This document shows, in pieces, positions 29,188-30,129 of a DNA stretch of 30,129 bases. The position numbers and the translations under genes were made by a program. Under the pieces are notes generated by a model that was not told the DNA's origin, did not search any database, and was given only the letters and a program-made list of their open reading frames with translations. The stretch is from a virus. The stretch lies in IMG/VR virus record IMGVR_UViG_3300007760_000065, positions 1 through 30,129 of that record. One strand, given 5' to 3'. Position 1 is the first letter of the stretch. Each line of letters starts with the position of its first letter.

Positions 29188-29654
29188 TGCTAAAAGTGAA
29201 GATCGACACCCGCGCGGTTAACTTTGTGAAAACCATCGGCGCGAAGAGTCCGCCGGTAACGTCCGCCAAGTTTCGCAGCTTCCAGCACGGCGCGGCGAGC
29301 ACCCGAAAGGCCGCCAGGGCGAGTATCAAGACCGCCCCGAAAGGCCAGAAGACCGGCGGCCGGCGCAAGGGCGGTAAAAAAGTGCGCCGCGCCGTGCACC
29401 AGGCCGCCCCCGCCGGTAGCCCCGTGCGAACCCAGCGCGGCGCCTATCGTAAGGCCATCGTATACGACGCCAACGAAGACGGCGCGATAATCGGACCGCG
29501 GGCCAGTGTGATCGGAACCAGCGGCCAGGCCCACGAACACGGCGGCAGCTACCGCGGTGGAAAGTATCCACAGCGGCCAGTGATGGGCCCAGCACTCGAG
29601 CTAGGCGCGGAACGCTTTGCGGCCAATTGGGAAGGCGCCATAGGCGGCAACTAG
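29187..29654 (+). CDS. HK97 gp10-like neck protein candidate
   Basis: The GTG at 29187 overlaps the preceding TAG by one base and has AGGGG about eight bases upstream; an in-frame ATG at 29130 lies inside the previous gene. The 155-residue product is basic in the middle (KTAPKGQKTGGRRKGGKKVRR) and ends HEHGGSYRGGKYPQRPVMGPALELGAERFAANW. The H-E-x-G-G...P-x-RP-M-x-P-AL pattern is characteristic of gp10-type head-tail proteins. It fits the neck cluster. Confidence 0.7.
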   Translation: MLKVKIDTRAVNFVKTIGAKSPPVTSAKFRSFQHGAASTRKAARASIKTAPKGQKTGGRRKGGKKVRRAVHQAAPAGSPVRTQRGAYRKAIVYDANEDGAIIGPRASVIGTSGQAHEHGGSYRGGKYPQRPVMGPALELGAERFAANWEGAIGGN

Positions 29655-29686
29655 ACAACCAAACGAAACCAAACGAGGTAACGGCT

Positions 29687-30129
29687 ATGGCCAAGAAAAG
29701 AATGGGTTTTGCTGGCAAGTTAATGTGGGATGCTATCGGAGCGACGGCCACCACCGAGCTAACCGAGGCCCGAGACGTTAGCTACAACATCGAAAGCACC
29801 GAGGGCGACGTAAGCGACCGCGCCAGCATCTTCGACCTGGCAGACGTGGCTGGCGTCAAGTTTTCGATTGAGTTTGAAGTATCGAACAAAGAGAGTAGCA
29901 CCTTTGTAGCCGCGGCCCGCGCGGCCGTGGTGGCCGGCACTGGCATGGCCCTGGTGACCGCGGACGATTATGGCGGCTGGGGTGTGGATGCCGACTTTAT
30001 CCTAAGCCTGGACGAGTCCCAACCGCTGCGAGACGCGCAGCGTATTAAAGTGACGGCGACCCCGACCGACAAGAACGGCCGAGTCCCATCATGGGGAACG
30101 CAGAACAGCACCACGACCGCGGCGCCGTA
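29687..30129 (+). CDS. Major tail tube protein (3' truncated)
   Basis: The ATG follows a GAGGTAACGG site. The visible 147 residues, MAKKRMGFAGKLMWDAIG...LTEARDVSYNIESTEGDVSDRAS, match the N-terminal pattern of siphophage tail tube proteins. VKFSIEFEVSNKESSTFVAAARAAVVAG follows, then DADFILSLDESQPLRDAQRIKVTATPTD. The frame is open at the right edge, so the protein is incomplete. The leader is again almost only A and C plus GAGG. Position after gp10-like gene agrees. Confidence 0.8.
   Translation, partial: MAKKRMGFAGKLMWDAIGATATTELTEARDVSYNIESTEGDVSDRASIFDLADVAGVKFSIEFEVSNKESSTFVAAARAAVVAGTGMALVTADDYGGWGVDADFILSLDESQPLRDAQRIKVTATPTDKNGRVPSWGTQNSTTTAAP

Overview
The window looks like about 30 kb of a temperate, lambda-like tailed phage or prophage of a planctomycete. 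The virion genes follow the lambda order: terminase, small head-tail protein, portal, S49 protease with C-terminal scaffold region, decoration protein, major capsid, neck proteins, tail tube. The host guess rests mainly on the integrase, whose N-terminal segment (YRRHPNGQAFVYH, then LYLGVYDSPAS) and HKNSWRGSS segment resemble planctomycete integrases. The DNA is GC-rich, densely coding, rich in CTA/CTAG, and many genes are coupled by ATGA or GTGA overlaps. Both ends cut through genes. I saw no tRNA, rRNA, CRISPR array or insertion sequence.

Layout. (1) 2-1264: a Cys-rich protein with poly-Thr linkers, then a coiled-coil membrane protein. (2) 1327-5949: a five-gene island of glycosyltransferase fusion, sulfotransferase, SAM methyltransferase, second glycosyltransferase and second methyltransferase. 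(3) 5960-8238: three membrane-anchored, papain-like or secreted proteins of accessory or lysis type. (4) 8235-10084, minus strand: tyrosine integrase preceded by two small zinc-ribbon proteins and a one-helix membrane protein. (5) 10085-11106: the divergent control region with the best sigma70-like promoter, three small rightward genes, a CsrA homologue, and an intrinsic terminator. (6) 11107-15624: early/middle genes including a RecT-like candidate, a replication-initiator-like gene carrying a pentamer repeat array, a sigma region-4 protein and small coupled genes. (7) 15772-18198: small structural proteins, a triple palindrome array and a holin-like protein. (8) 18331-30129: 2OG-Fe(II) oxygenase, PLD-like protein, then terminase through tail tube.

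How it may work together. The integrase side reads left and the early genes read right from about 10.1 kb. Two identical 29-bp elements, at 15250 and 22617, each sit 17 bp upstream of a TAT(C/T)AT box. They look like co-regulated promoters for middle or late genes, possibly served by the phage's own sigma-like protein. CsrA suggests post-transcriptional control of early messages. The most unusual idea is that the glycosyl-, sulfo- and methyl-transferases next to the poly-Thr protein decorate that virion protein with a sulfated or methylated O-glycan. This is an inference from gene content and adjacency.
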